A DNA stretch of 64,000 bases from Jaapia argillacea MUCL 33604 (Eukaryota; Basidiomycota; Agaricomycetes; Jaapiales; Jaapiaceae), in the NCBI GenBank assembly GCA_000697665.1, contig KL197732.1:184316-248315 (forward strand), given 5' to 3'. The translations under genes and the position numbers were made by a program. The notes beneath the pieces are model-generated. The model was given only the letters and a program-made list of their open reading frames with translations, made no database searches and was not told the DNA's origin. Of this stretch, positions 12,041-25,535 are shown piece after piece (the first letter of the stretch is position 1; each line of letters opens with the position of its first letter).

Positions 12041-12628
12041 GTATGTCAGGGTCTTCGTGACACCGCAACCTGAAGGGTGCTAGATTCACAATGAGAGGCC
12101 CTGAGCCCTTGAAAATATAAGATGCAACGGTATCAGTGAGCGTAAAAGAATCATATCAGCATGTAGATGCGACCAGGCGGCCCAATAGACACGATAAGCT
12201 CGAGCAGCAAAACTTGAGGGCAACTTGAAGGCTTGGATGGCGTCACGTAAGTCCGATGTCACTGCCTCTCACGTCACGAGTCACCCGATAGTCACACAAC
12301 CTGACTTTCTTTCCGCCAGAATGCAAGTCCAATGTCATGCCTGTGCAAGCCCACAGACTCGTCGGATACTTATCCCTACGTACATGCCAAACAATTGTGT
12401 GCCGTGTACACTGGACACATATCGCTCCCGATATCGGCGGGAAACCTGGGGTGGTTTTTGCGACTGATCGATGTCCTCTTATCAAAGATCGTGGCGGGAA
12501 ATACCCAGAGCACCGTAATTTTTCGCTTCTGAATGACTCGAAAGGCAAGTATAGCCAGCCATAACAAATTTTTGGATCTTAGTGGACGACCCCCATCTCT
12601 TCACCAAACCAGATATCACTTCACTCCC
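12041..12628. other. intergenic, promoter region of the polyamine/lysine fusion gene
   Basis: No gene supported. The short frames at 12225-12570 exist on both strands with no conserved content. The 12580-12628 stretch just before the ATG is CT-rich (CCCCCATCTCTTCACC), a usual feature of Agaricomycete core promoters. Confidence 0.4.
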
Positions 12629-15229
<2,601 letters not shown>

Positions 15230-15435
15230 ACGTTGTTATGGAAAGCAATAAGAGATAGTGATGTACTGTATCTGTAGATTTAGAATGCTAGGAGGATGAG
15301 GGGAAACGCTGTGTGAGATTTCCGTTTGCAGCCTCGGCCTCGGCGGACAATAACCTCTGCCGCAACAATGTAAAGTGAGACTCAATCTATACTCTGTCGC
15401 CTTCTCTCCTCGCCTCTCCTTCATCTCCTTGCACA
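15230..15435. promoter_or_regulatory. short spacer with probable promoter of the farnesyltransferase gene
   Basis: The 206 bases between two genes on the same strand must hold both the terminator region of the upstream gene and the promoter of the next. The last 40 bases before the ATG are a C/T tract (CGCCTTCTCTCCTCGCCTCT), typical of fungal start-proximal promoters. No TATA box is visible. Confidence 0.35.
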
Positions 15436-17342
15436 ATGGTTGCCCCACGACCAGCTCCAGTCGACGCCTATCCAACAGATACATCAGACACTCAAGCCGA
15501 AACTGAAGAAACCCTCCTCAAACACATCCCAGATCCCAACTCGAGTACCAATCCACCACCAACACTCCAGAAGAACGTTCATCTCCAATTCCTCGTGAGG
15601 AACCTACTCCAGGGGTTCCCATCGCGATATATCAGCCAGGATGCCAGTCAGCCTTGGTTGTTGTTTTGGACGATACAGAGTTTTAGTATCTTGCAAGCTG
15701 GGTTGGATCCTAATAACAAGCAACGGTGTGTCCCGTCTTGGTTTCCTTTTGGTGTTTTGGAGGGAAAGCTGATTGGGGTGTGGTTTGGGTGTGGGTAGGG
15801 CTATTGATACGATAATGGAGTGGCAGCACCCTGATGGGGGCTTTGGTGGAGGACCGGGACAGGCACCTCATTTGTTACCGACATATGCTGCTATCTCTGC
15901 TCTTGCGATTGTTGGGAGACCTGGTCCTGGAGGAGGTTGGGATCAGATTGATCGGTGAGTGTAACGCGACGATCTTTGAGTGTTCGTTTCGTCTCAACCC
16001 GTTCTAACAGGGAGAAGCTGTACAAGTTCTTTTTGTCGCTGAAACAGCCGGATGGATCTTTTTTAGTGATGGATCACGGAGAAGTCGACGTTCGGTGAGC
16101 GATTCAGAGTCGTCTCCATTCGAAAACCAAGATTTAATTGGGTATATGCTCTTGGTTGGCAGTGGGATATATTGCCTCCTAGTGACTGCCTCCCTCCTCG
16201 ATCTCCTAACCCCCGAACTTGTCGAAGGAACACCAGCCTTCATAGCCTCCTGCCAGACATACGAAGGCGGCTTCGCCTCCGCCTCCCAACCCTACTTCTC
16301 CGCCTCTCCCGACAGCGAAAGGGAAGGTGCAAGTACCTTACTCTCTTCACCTCGCCCACCCCTAGGCGAAGCGCACGGAGGCTACACATTTTGCGCTTTA
16401 GCCAGCTGGGTTATGTTACTACCTTTCCTCCCTCCCTCTAATGCACCTACGATCAATACGAAGACGCTTTTGAGGTGGTTGACGAATATGCAGGGAACGG
16501 AGATTGAGCTTGGAGGGTTTAAAGGGAGGACGAATAAGTTGGTTGATGGGTGTTATTCGTGGTGGGTTGGTGGGGCGTTTGCTTTGCTTGAGAGTATTGG
16601 GGTTGGTGGACCTCGTCATGGACATGAGCCTGAAGCCGAGCATGCTCGTGAACCTCATCACGGTGATGATGAAGGTTGGGATGATGTAGATGGTGAGTCC
16701 TGTTGTCTTACGCTCTGATGGGGCAAGGTTTGATAACCTTTGCCATAGATGTGCTCTTCAACCGGAAGGCCCTTCAAGAGTACATCTTGTATGCGGGCCA
16801 ACACCCCGCTGGAGGTTTACGGGATAAACCACCCAAGTACGTGTTATCTTCCTCACCACATCAGCCATATATTTACGCTACTACTTGGGTTGCTAGAGCC
16901 GCCGATGCCTACCATACACTATATTGTCTATGCGGGTTATCCTCCGCACAACATCACCTCGTTATATCCCCTGCTCGCAGGCAGGCAATCTACGATGTCT
17001 GGAAATCTGAACCTTCATCTAGTACGTCACCACTCTCGCCACCGCCTTCTCTGTCACTAACGTATTTGGATCGAATTTAGGTGAGGGAGACATACGCAAG
17101 AAAGTGTTCGCTGAATCATTGTCATGGGTCGAGGAGGAAGGTGCTGCGAAGTTTGTTGGCGGGACTAACAACAGAGTGGTAAGGACCTCCTTCCCCCGCC
17201 CTCCTCGCCTTTTTGACAATTCGAATCGACGTAGAATGCAACTCACCCCATCTTCAACTTGACCATCACACACACTGAGGGTATAATGAGTCACTTTTAC
17301 AAACAGACGGTACCACCCAGGGTTGTTTCGAAGAAGGCATAG
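15436..17342 (+). CDS. RAM1: protein farnesyltransferase subunit beta (492 aa)
   Basis: Eight exons: 15436-15725, 15799-15954, 16011-16094, 16163-16692, 16749-16836, 16897-17021, 17081-17178 and 17235-17342. All phases agree. The protein shows the repeated alpha-alpha barrel motifs of prenyltransferase beta subunits: WQHPDGGFGGGPGQAPHLLP, LKQPDGSFLVMDHGEVDVRG, CQTYEGGFASASQPYF with EAHGGYTFCALASWV, and GRTNKLVDGCYSWWVGGAFA. The last repeat, GGLRDKPPKAADAYHTLYCL, supplies the zinc-site Asp and Cys region (D and C of LVDGCYSWW, H of DAYHT). The enzyme attaches farnesyl groups to CaaX cysteines of Ras, a-type mating pheromone precursors and lamins' fungal equivalents, together with the RAM2 alpha subunit. 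An insertion of about 40 residues rich in His, Glu and Asp (HGHEPEAEHAREPHHGDDE) in the barrel is not typical of yeast or animal enzymes and is probably a surface loop. Confidence 0.94.
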
Positions 17343-17641
17343 CACGATGGATTGCAATGTGTCGGGGATTTGTATCGTGAAGTTAGATGGTGAAGGGAAT
17401 GTATCGGAATATGTGGAATTATATGGAACTTGTATTTCTCTCTTGCATCTTCGGTGTCTCGCCTTTGTGCGCAAGGAATGTCGCAGTGGAGGTTGGGATG
17501 AGATGGTGTCCGGTCCGATCGCTCCGAAACCAAGTTGAGGTTGCTTTCTCCGTCGAGGGCAACGTTGCATTTTTCTCATCCTCAAATACCTGGCCGAAGC
17601 GACTTGATACCCTGTTCTCATCTACACCTGCTTCCACAAAC

Positions 17642-18243
17642 ATGAAATCATTGTAAGTCCTAACCCGGCGCACCCTTAGTTCACATTTCTGACGAGACTA
17701 TGCAGTTACGCCGTCATTTTCTCTATCGTTGTGTTTTCCTCGTTGCAGCAGGTCGGGTCGACCGGCACACCCTCCGACGAGTGTTCGAACCCGCAGTACG
17801 GTAGCTGCTCATTCTACGCCGACTGCCTCGAGTCCTGATACCACTGTGGTCCCACCGGCTATCCCATTGGCTACGGCCAGAAATATTGCGAAAAATTCAG
17901 CGATGAACGCACACTGCTCAGTCCCATCGGTCAGACATGGATGCTCAACACAATGCACTGCCTCCAAACCGCCCTCGTCCCCGAAGCCACTGGTGCAGTG
18001 AACATGACTTGCGACCAACTAAAGGACACAGCATTCGATACCCATGCCGGGTGTTACCTTAAGAACGGACTTTGCAAGCTCCCTCCTTCGGACTGGATTG
18101 CTATTGTTGAAATTGTGAATTTCGAGACTCTGTTTCAGAGTTGGGATGCGTTCAAGGAGACGGTGGAGGCTGCGGCTGGTTGCATGGAGTTTTATACGTT
18201 CTTGCTGTATGGTGCGTTGCGGCGTGCTGTGGAAGAACTGTAG
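17642..18243 (+). pseudogene. small Cys-rich secreted protein, frame interrupted by one TGA
   Basis: Two exons: 17642-17652 (11 nt) and 17706-18243, 182 codons. The spliced start MKSFYAVIFSIVVFSSLQQ is a clear signal peptide, followed by TGTPSDECSNPQYGSCSFYA. The frame meets a TGA at 17836-17838 and then continues for about 135 codons with the same kind of content: YHCGPTGYPIGYGQKYC, LLSPIGQTWMLNTMHCLQ, THAGCYLKNGLCKLPPSDW. The cysteine spacing on both sides looks like one domain of about 12 cysteines. Basidiomycete genomes hold many secreted proteins of this pattern; I do not assign a function. The TGA is one transition away from CGA (Arg), so either recent loss, a sequencing error, or read-through is possible. 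The downstream half has not decayed, which favours error or very recent loss. Confidence 0.65.
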
Positions 18244-18427
18244 AGGGCTCTGCAGATTTCTCATGTATGCTTATTTATCGTCAGGTCAATTGTGACTTCC
18301 TTCATACCCCCTTTCTCTGCATGGACCTCGGGATGGATGGGCCTGACGACACTGTCGGTTCGAGCAACGGGTCAGACTATCTATCTACACAGGGCATATA
18401 TATACAAATACAAGACACAGACATCCC

Positions 18428-19947
18428 TCACGAACTCCCATCCGCTCGCTTCACCAACTCATGCAACCGATCCGCCATCCCACTCGCAACCCACTCATCA
18501 TTCACATGCCCATCAACTTCCACAACCTCAATCCCTTTCCCTCCCTCCTCCAAACCCTTCTTCAACTCCCGTACCAACGCCCCATCAGCTTCTTCATCCC
18601 AGAACACCCCTCCATCTACGTCAATCCCGCTCCACCCTTTCTTGGGTACCATGACCATACACAAATCAGGCCTAACACAAAACTCGTTCAGTCTCTTCGC
18701 CATCGTTCTTCCCATCTCGGCGCACTCTGAAGGGGAGGTGCGGAGGAGGGTTATGGAAGGGTTATGAACGTGTAAGGTTCGGGGAGGGGACGAGGATGTG
18801 TAGTGGGAAGGAACTGTTGATCGGGGACCGAAGTTGGCCATATCCAGAGCGCCGAGAGAAATTACTTGGGGTATGGATGATTTGGACGCAGCTGTTAGTC
18901 GGGTTGGGCCTGCAGAGAGGATACCTCCACATTGCTCATCTGCCAGTTCGGTTGTCGTGAGGTCTAGCACCGCATCGAACCACTGCACCGAAGAGGCATT
19001 ATCGTCAGTCATATCACGATGATTCATATGGGGATGGTTCTGCACCTTCTCCTCGATGAGCCTCTCCATCGTCCTACCTCCACTTCCCGTACAATGAAAT
19101 ACGACGGGTTCGTATAACCTTTGACCTGTCTCGTCGTCTTTGAACGATCGAAGGCGGTCACAGGCTGCGGTCACTCCTGGTGTGGTGAGGCCGAACATCG
19201 TTACGGCCACGAGATGTTTTGGTGAGTCCTTCATGTCTGGAGAGTCATCCTGGGGCGAAGCAGAGTTAGTCGAGAAGTAGGCATGCGCCATCCCCGCCAT
19301 TGCCGATGCTGCATTTGTGAGAATGAGAGAAGAGAGGATGTTTAACGTCCCAGAGATGTCGACTGTTAAAATCGAACAAATGGCATTGAGCTGAGTTTAC
19401 TCGAATGGACGGGGTATGGGAGCATACCGATGGAAGGCATCAAACAAATATCACTATCCCCGACATACGCACTCACATCCCCACTAGCCATCGTCGAAAC
19501 GCAAATCTTGGGTAACCCAATCTTGACGCCTCTCATCACCTCACAGACCAACGCGGTAGTGGTCGACCCTCCGAGCCCCATCAATCCGTGGATTCCACTT
19601 CCTTCATGAGAGGAGTTGATGTAGGACTGAACGAGGGATTGAGTTCCTTTCGTCATGAATTGGAGAGCTTCGGAGCGGGGGAGGGAACGGATGGTTTCGA
19701 GGGATGTTCCTGCTGCTGAACATACTGATGCGGGCGAGTGGGTGGAGGTTGGAGAGGGCTCTCCAGCCTGGGTTTGTACGATGGTCGGTCAGTATTGGGC
19801 CTGGAAACGACTGGGGGCGAAACTGACCTGAAGGGAGACGTCGATGAGGATGACATCACAACCTTTGGAGACTAGAATGTCTCGGACGAAGACATGTTCA
19901 GCCTCCTTTGTATCCAGGAAACCTATGAGGATGACTTGAGGACGCAT
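18428..19947 (-). CDS. UPF0261 / Tm-1-like ATP-binding domain protein (464 aa)
   Basis: Three exons on the minus strand: 19947-19828, 19767-19428 and 19362-18428, closing to 464 aa. The start MRPQVILIGFLDTKEAEHVF matches the conserved beginning of the UPF0261 family, followed by SKGCDVILIDVSLQAGEPSP, the Gly-rich GLGGSTTTALVCEVMRG, MASGDVSAYVGDSDICLMPS and DISGTLNILSSLILTNAASA. The C-terminal half has VTMFGLTTPGVTAACDRL and FHCTGSGGRTMERLIEE. The plant member of this family, tomato Tm-1, binds a viral replicase; the original enzymatic role is unknown. In plants, and in bacterial neighbourhoods, this domain goes with a PEP-hydrolase-like TIM barrel. Here the barrel is a separate gene at 45302. 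The 3' end faces the secreted-protein gene with 184 bases between them. Confidence 0.92.
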
Positions 19948-20514
19948 TGGATATTATTTGAGGGCTCAAGCCTTCAAGCTTCGGGGCTGTTGTGTGTATG
20001 GCAAGATGTATACGTTCGCGGGGTTGCCTGTTTTCTACTGGTATAAGCTTCGAGTGAGTAAGGAGACCAAAGATAGATCTTAGAAGGAGCTCCTCCTACG
20101 GCTTGATGGAACCATAATTGGGACCTCTGGCCATGAAAGGTACTCTGATTCTTCCCTCTGACTCTTGAGGTGGAGAGATGGAGGCGGAAGAACGGGCCGC
20201 AGACCACTCGTCGAAAGTCACTACTACGAAATTGTTTGGTGGACGGCACTTGCCAATCTTGCTTCAGCGCCTCGCCTCGCAATTGAAGAATAGATAGTAA
20301 CATAGTATTACATTAATACATATCGAACCACCACGGCACCATAACAATATGATTACAATAATATACCCCCGTACATGACGAGACAAGGTCTTTGGTGAAG
20401 CTGCAAATAGAATACTACCGCATTGCGACCCAGCGCTTTGTGACTGATTGATATGAGTAGCACGAGTCATGCGACGATAATTGTTAAGTCAAAGTAACAA
20501 TAATGATACAGCCG
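19948..20514. other. intergenic, promoter side of the UPF0261 gene
   Basis: Separates the start of the UPF0261 gene from the 3' end of the transporter gene, both on the minus strand. One open frame (20303-19974, minus) begins inside it but has no conserved content. A/T-rich stretches near 20290-20370 may be the transporter's 3' untranslated region. Confidence 0.4.
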
Positions 20515-22686
20515 TCAGTGCCCTAGGTGGAAGTCAGTACGGTCACTCACAGGGGAGAGACGAGGGAAGAGAGCGTACGAAGATGAAAGGAACATTAACG
20601 CGTCTATTGACAATCAAGTGGGTTAGTCAGAGCAAAACGGTACGAGAAAGTTTGCACTGTGACTTACATTGCACCAAAAGAAAAGCCTAAAAGTGCGATG
20701 AGTCCAGAGCAGATTGATCTAGTAGCGAAATGTTGTGCTCACCGATAACGTATCACACTCCCCATCAGGCGAATATAGTTGCGAGACAATCAACTGACTG
20801 GAGACCCACAACTGTCAGACTCGAGCGATACGAGACGAAGGGAAATACATACTTGATAGCTGCGGGTGTACCGCTTAACAACATAGCCACGAACCTCTCA
20901 GCAATAGCAGTTTGCGAGATCAGTCCTTTTTTCACCAAAGCTTGCACAACAAAGATACCGATGATTGGAAGAAGAAATAACTTGGCAACCGAAACGGCAA
21001 GCATGGCGGCGATGGGGAGGCGAGAAAGGGGTCGGGGGAGACGAAGGCGGGCGAACGAAGCTCCTAGCACTACAAGTGCAAGAGGGACGGCAATGGTACC
21101 GAGGAAATCAGCTGTTGAAGAGATACATAAGTCGAGGTCGAGGGATAAGAGGAGGGAAGCTACCAGTATCCATAACAAAGGCGAGCGGAGGACGACCATC
21201 AGGTCCGTGCCACGAGGGACCGCCAGAGCTCGACGTGTCAACAAACAATGCTTTCAACGGTGTGATGAGTGCGATTGGGAGGGAGATCGCCAACGTTAGG
21301 GTAATGGGAGTCACAGCTCCAGCTAACGGGCGGAAAATTTTCCCCAAAATCTGTCGGAAACGCGATTGAGTCGGAGGCAGCACTAGGGTTTCTTGTGATG
21401 GATTTTCGCCGGGAGGAAGTTTCAGCGACGGGGGAGATAGACTGTAGGTGCGGTGCTGAGATGGTGCTCGTAAGCTTGGTAACCGGGGGTGAGTGATGGA
21501 GATGGCAGAACGAGGCGAAGTTGTAATAGAAAGACGAGATGTCTGTCTGGCGAGTTGCACATCCAAACCAACGGTTGGACGTTTCTCGAATGGCAAAGGG
21601 ATCGCCCCAACTTCATCCAGATGCTCCTTGGAATGGCCCAGGGCTTCCTCATCCATGACAGGACCAGCCTCCTTCTCGTCCCTCGTGCTGTGAAGAGTCG
21701 CTTCATCAACTCGGATGGTTAATTGCCGACGTAGAATAACACGGGAGATCCATCCGCCGATGGGTTTTTGGCTCCATGGCACCTTGCGCTCAGCATCCTC
21801 GCCTTGGGGAACACCGGGCAGGTAGTCCCAGGCAAGCGATCTGGCCGCGCCGAAGACCCAAAACGTGATGTGATAGGTGACGATAAAAATCGACACGAAA
21901 GAGACTCCCACTAAAACCAAGAGTGAGTCGTTATAAGAGGGTGGGAAAGGAGAGTAACTCGAGGCCACGTACATGCAGGGTCAGTGCTCGGATCAAATGG
22001 AGGCAAGGTTGTGACCGTCATGACGATCGAATTGGCTGAAAAGCTAGTCAGCATCTTGCAATATCAAGAAATCCGGAAACAACGTACGTAGGTTTCCCCA
22101 GTTACTAGTGCCGCACATCACGACGATGCCCGTCCAGAAATTTCTCGGAACAAAGAATATCTCCCGGATGACCAGACCCATGAAGAAGCCAATAAATTGA
22201 TAAGTATAGGCGAGCAGTAGCAGGGGGCCAATAGCGGAAGCGTTTGACGGAGTGAAAGCCGGCACGATATTGGAGAATATCAAGCATGGAAGCGATACGC
22301 TCATCGTCACTTGCGATGCGCCTCGAGATGCGGCGGCAGGGAAGAGACCCTTGCGAGCAAGGATGTACCCAAACAAAACGGCCAAAAACCTGACGAGCAG
22401 TGCGATGTTAGCCTGCGAGCAATAGAAACGCGGAAGACGACGCCAAAGACGTATATGGCACCAGACAACGCCATGCGATGCCAATGTTCTCTCGAAGTGG
22501 ACCTGACGCGAATACGGCCAAGCACATTCCTCGGAGTCCCCAGTGAGTCGGCCACAGCCTCAGGTCGATACCTGCTCACTGAAGAGCGAAGGGACAGCGA
22601 CCATCACAGATCTACGAGCAAAGAGATACGCACATCTTTATTAGGGGCATGATACCACTATAAATTAGAAATCCTGCAGAGGCCAT
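20515..22686 (-). CDS. auxin efflux carrier-like membrane transporter
   Basis: Minus strand, about eight exons. The start at 22686 reads MASAGFLIYSGIMPLIKM. A short second exon between 22634 and 22412 is not resolved. From 22412 come ALLVRFLAVLFGYILARKGL, VSLPCLIFSNIVPAFTPS and GTSNWGNL, then after an intron PNSIVMTVTTLPPFDPSTDP. Another exon gives GVSFVSIFIVTYHITFWVFG. A cytosolic loop of about 150 residues (21830-21330) follows, then the second membrane half (ALITPLKALFVD, DFLGTIAVPLALVVLGASFA, RFVAMLLSGTPAAI, QLIVSQLYSPDGECDTLSAF) and a last exon ending near 20515 with QYALMFLSSSYALFPRL. Two bundles of about five helices around a hydrophilic loop are the PIN/PILS-like architecture (membrane transport protein family). 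Fungal members are ER or plasma-membrane proteins of mostly unknown substrate; calling it an auxin carrier only names the family. Confidence 0.88.
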
Positions 22687-24666
22687 AGCTAGAAGACTTG
22701 GAAACTTTGAGTGCGATGAAAGATGCTCACTAGCCAATTTGCGGCTGGTTTTTATCCACCAGCTTTACATTTCACCAAAGCACCGTAGGGTACCAATGCG
22801 TGGTGTATCTCCATGAGCAGCTAGAGGCGTGTTCAGACCATTCGTTCTGTCAATGGTTGGCGTTTCGGTGAGAGGCCCTGACAGAAATTACGGCAAGGTG
22901 GGCCGGCATGCCGTTGTTAACCGGACTTTGCCTCCGTCCCAAAATTTCCTTCCTTGTTTCATTCCTTCCTTCCACCCCCGACTCTCCTCTCTACTACCCT
23001 CCGTTGTCCTGTCCCTTCCTGAGACTCACCCGTCCTCTGAAACTGCATTCACTGATGTCTTTCCAGTTGACTTGGGTGTTTTCTCCACGGTACTGTTTGA
23101 AGCGAAAATGCCGCTTCTCGCCCAGTGCTTCCTCCAGATCGATTGTAATTTGGCAAATTCTCCTCAGCTTCTCTACTGGCTTCTTGATCCCTCGTACCGT
23201 TAACCTTTCTGACTCCTGCGCTTCTTGTTGCTGGAATAATGTCTGGATTCTTACGGGATCTACATCCAATTTTGGCGTAGACGGAAGGGCGTCCCCAATA
23301 ATAGCGCCGACCTGGATTCTTTTGCTCCATCAACACGCCCGAAACGTTGAGGTATGTCCACCGAACTGGACGTGATCCGTGTTGTCGCAGTCTTTCTTCG
23401 AATTTGACTCCATTTCATCCCTCGAGCGTCTTGCAGTGGCGACATTTTCATGGCAGATATATCTCAACGGGTGGCCATTGCACATCCTATGGTTCCGCGT
23501 CATCCATCCTCCTTGTGTTCTTGACTGTTCGCCGTCACTGTGGTGTCCACTGTCCACCAGCGGCTGCGGGAACGAACACGTTCGTGTCCGACCGCCTTTA
23601 GGGCTTTGCGGAGTCGTGAAATCCCCGAATCCATGCCTCACCTTTGCGGCTTGTGTTCTGATGACAGCTTCCCATTGCCCTGGACTGTCGTAGGAGTTTA
23701 AACCCTCTCGCCTCGACTTTCACCAATCTTAGGTTCTCTCCGAACGACACAGCGATGAAAGCCTCCTCCCTTTATTAAATGCAATGCGGCTAGATCGATC
23801 ACTGGCTATCTTTCTATCCATCCGCCATCTGCCAAAGAATGCTTGGAAGGGTGGTCTTCGCAGATCTTTTTGCCGGAAGTTTCTCGCAGGCACTCAGGTG
23901 CGCCTGTCTAGCCGACGAGGATGAAGAAATGTTTTCTTACACGTCGATTGGCAAAGCACTCTTTGGCTGGAAGAAATAAAATGCCCCAGCTCCATTACGA
24001 TACCTGAATGCATTGATCGTCGTCTTCATCAGTGCACCGCGAGACTTGTGGCTTGAGCTGCTACAAATCCATGTTGTGAGTGAAAATCTCAATTTAGTAT
24101 CAACTTGTTTGGGGGACTGCTGGTTGAGGGGGGCTCAGTGGAGGGGGGAAAGATTGTTGTTGATATTATTGTGGTTCGAAAAGAGCAAACTCTGCGCTGC
24201 TTGCTGGCGCCTTTACCCCTCGTAATATCACCACCTGATTCGAGCCTCAGACCGAGGTTTCATGTATTGTTGAAATAGGCCTGTTTATCGTTGGCTTCTC
24301 GGGGTTTCGAGCATTATAAAGGGTCAAACAGCTTCGCGTCTCAACGATCCCCGCCTAACTTCCAGGATTCTGCTTTCACATAATTCCACTCAGACGCGCA
24401 TCTCGTTCTGAACGCCCGATCGTCAGTCAATGTGGGCGTCGGGCATGGTTCTACCATGGACTGTTAAGCTTTAGGTATGACCCTGCCCTTTACGCGCTTA
24501 TGTTCTATGGGCGCTTAAAGGAGCCTTTCCTCTCCCATGTTGAGAACAATGCTCTTCTCCGTCTTACCACTTACTACATCCCTCGAAAAACTTGACGGTG
24601 AACAACATGCTCTAAGATCGCAGGTGACCTAACCTAAAGTAAATTAGGCTCCATTAGCCCTAACAC
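22687..24666. other. gene-poor region with a doubtful minus-strand coding remnant
   Basis: Nearly 2 kb with no confident gene. On the minus strand about 23315-22990 keeps one frame of about 100 codons with protein-like wording (PSTPKLDVDPVRIQTLFQQQ, KKPVEKLRRICQITIDLEEA). Just upstream, about 23690-23340, are broken pieces such as YDSPGQWEAVIRTQAAK in other frames. This may be a dead gene of unknown family. The remainder (23700-24660) shows only short frames. No terminal repeats, reverse transcriptase or transposase motifs were seen. Confidence 0.3.
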
Positions 24667-24883
24667 CTAAATTCAGAACGATAGACCGTTGGGATTTCCC
24701 CCACTCTCAGAAGCCTCTCGGTTCAGTCACCGATTGAGGCAAGTCGAACGCGGTGCCTTGACGACTGGCTCCACCCAGCACCACAATTCGTGTTCGAATC
24801 CCAGAAATCAATATAATCTCTACCCTTTCAACGGGCGTGCCTGAGTCAAGTAAAATCGCTGTGGTCCACCGTTCTGAATTTAG
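24667..24883. repeat. 217-bp MITE-like element with 21-bp terminal inverted repeats
   Basis: CTAAATTCAGAACGATAGAC at 24667 is matched in reverse complement by the sequence ending at 24883: 21 bases with two mismatches, the first 14 perfect. The interior holds a hairpin (GCCTCTCGGT ... ACCGATTGAGGC, about 24711-24740) and no coding capacity. A TA dinucleotide lies at each outer end (cTAAATTC ... GAATTTAg), which would suit a Tc1/mariner-like (Stowaway-type) target duplication, but the true boundary cannot be fixed from one copy. Confidence 0.5.
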
Positions 24884-25535
24884 CTGGAATGGTGCGCGTA
24901 TGACAATGCACCTCTAAATTCGATGTGATGTCCATATCCATGTCAATTATTACAAAAAAGGTGTCTTACAGCAACGAAATTCGTAGGTAAGCGAAGAGTG
25001 CCCGTCCAATAACAAACAGAAAAATCAAGAAGAAATGACAACAATGGCTCTGATTGATCACCATCACCAAGCAGTCCAATATCCACTCCCCTCGTTGCGA
25101 GATTGAAGTCCCCCAAGCAGGCCGCCGAGTAACCCCTCTTGCGTGGTGCATGGAAGTACGGGAGTCTGAGTATCGAGCGAGGAGTATGAGCCCACTCGGT
25201 CCCAATTGTCGTAAAATTCCACACAAACTCTTGGAGGGGAAGGTTGACGAGAGGCTAAGTATCTCGAGAAAGGTAGGGAAATTGTCAAATTGTATTAAGC
25301 GGAGGTCACGCAATTGGTAATATTCCTCTGTGAGGGTGAACACGCACCGACGGGAACATTTTGGAAGGCGGGAGTACATCAAAACTATGTATTTTATGAG
25401 GGTAAACCCTCATCTGTCGTGGAGCTTGGAATTCTAGCTTTGATAACCTACCTGGATATGAATAGTGGATTTTTTTCAAATGCCAGAAACAGTGAGAATC
25501 GGACAGAGGGTAAATGCATTACAAGCATTACAGTA
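24884..25535. other. intergenic, nothing clear
   Basis: Short open frames on both strands (for example 25382-24966, minus) lack conserved features. No repeats beyond the flanking elements were noticed. Confidence 0.35.

Noticed and set aside
20730-21369. Plus-strand open frames of 130-190 codons over the transporter
   Set aside because: Antisense shadows; the minus strand carries the conserved membrane helices and splice sites.
24706-24812. Possible tRNA or SINE because of a B-box-like GTGTTCGAATCCC at about 24790
   Set aside because: No matching A box, acceptor stem or T-stem pairing could be formed; the motif lies inside the inverted-repeat element.
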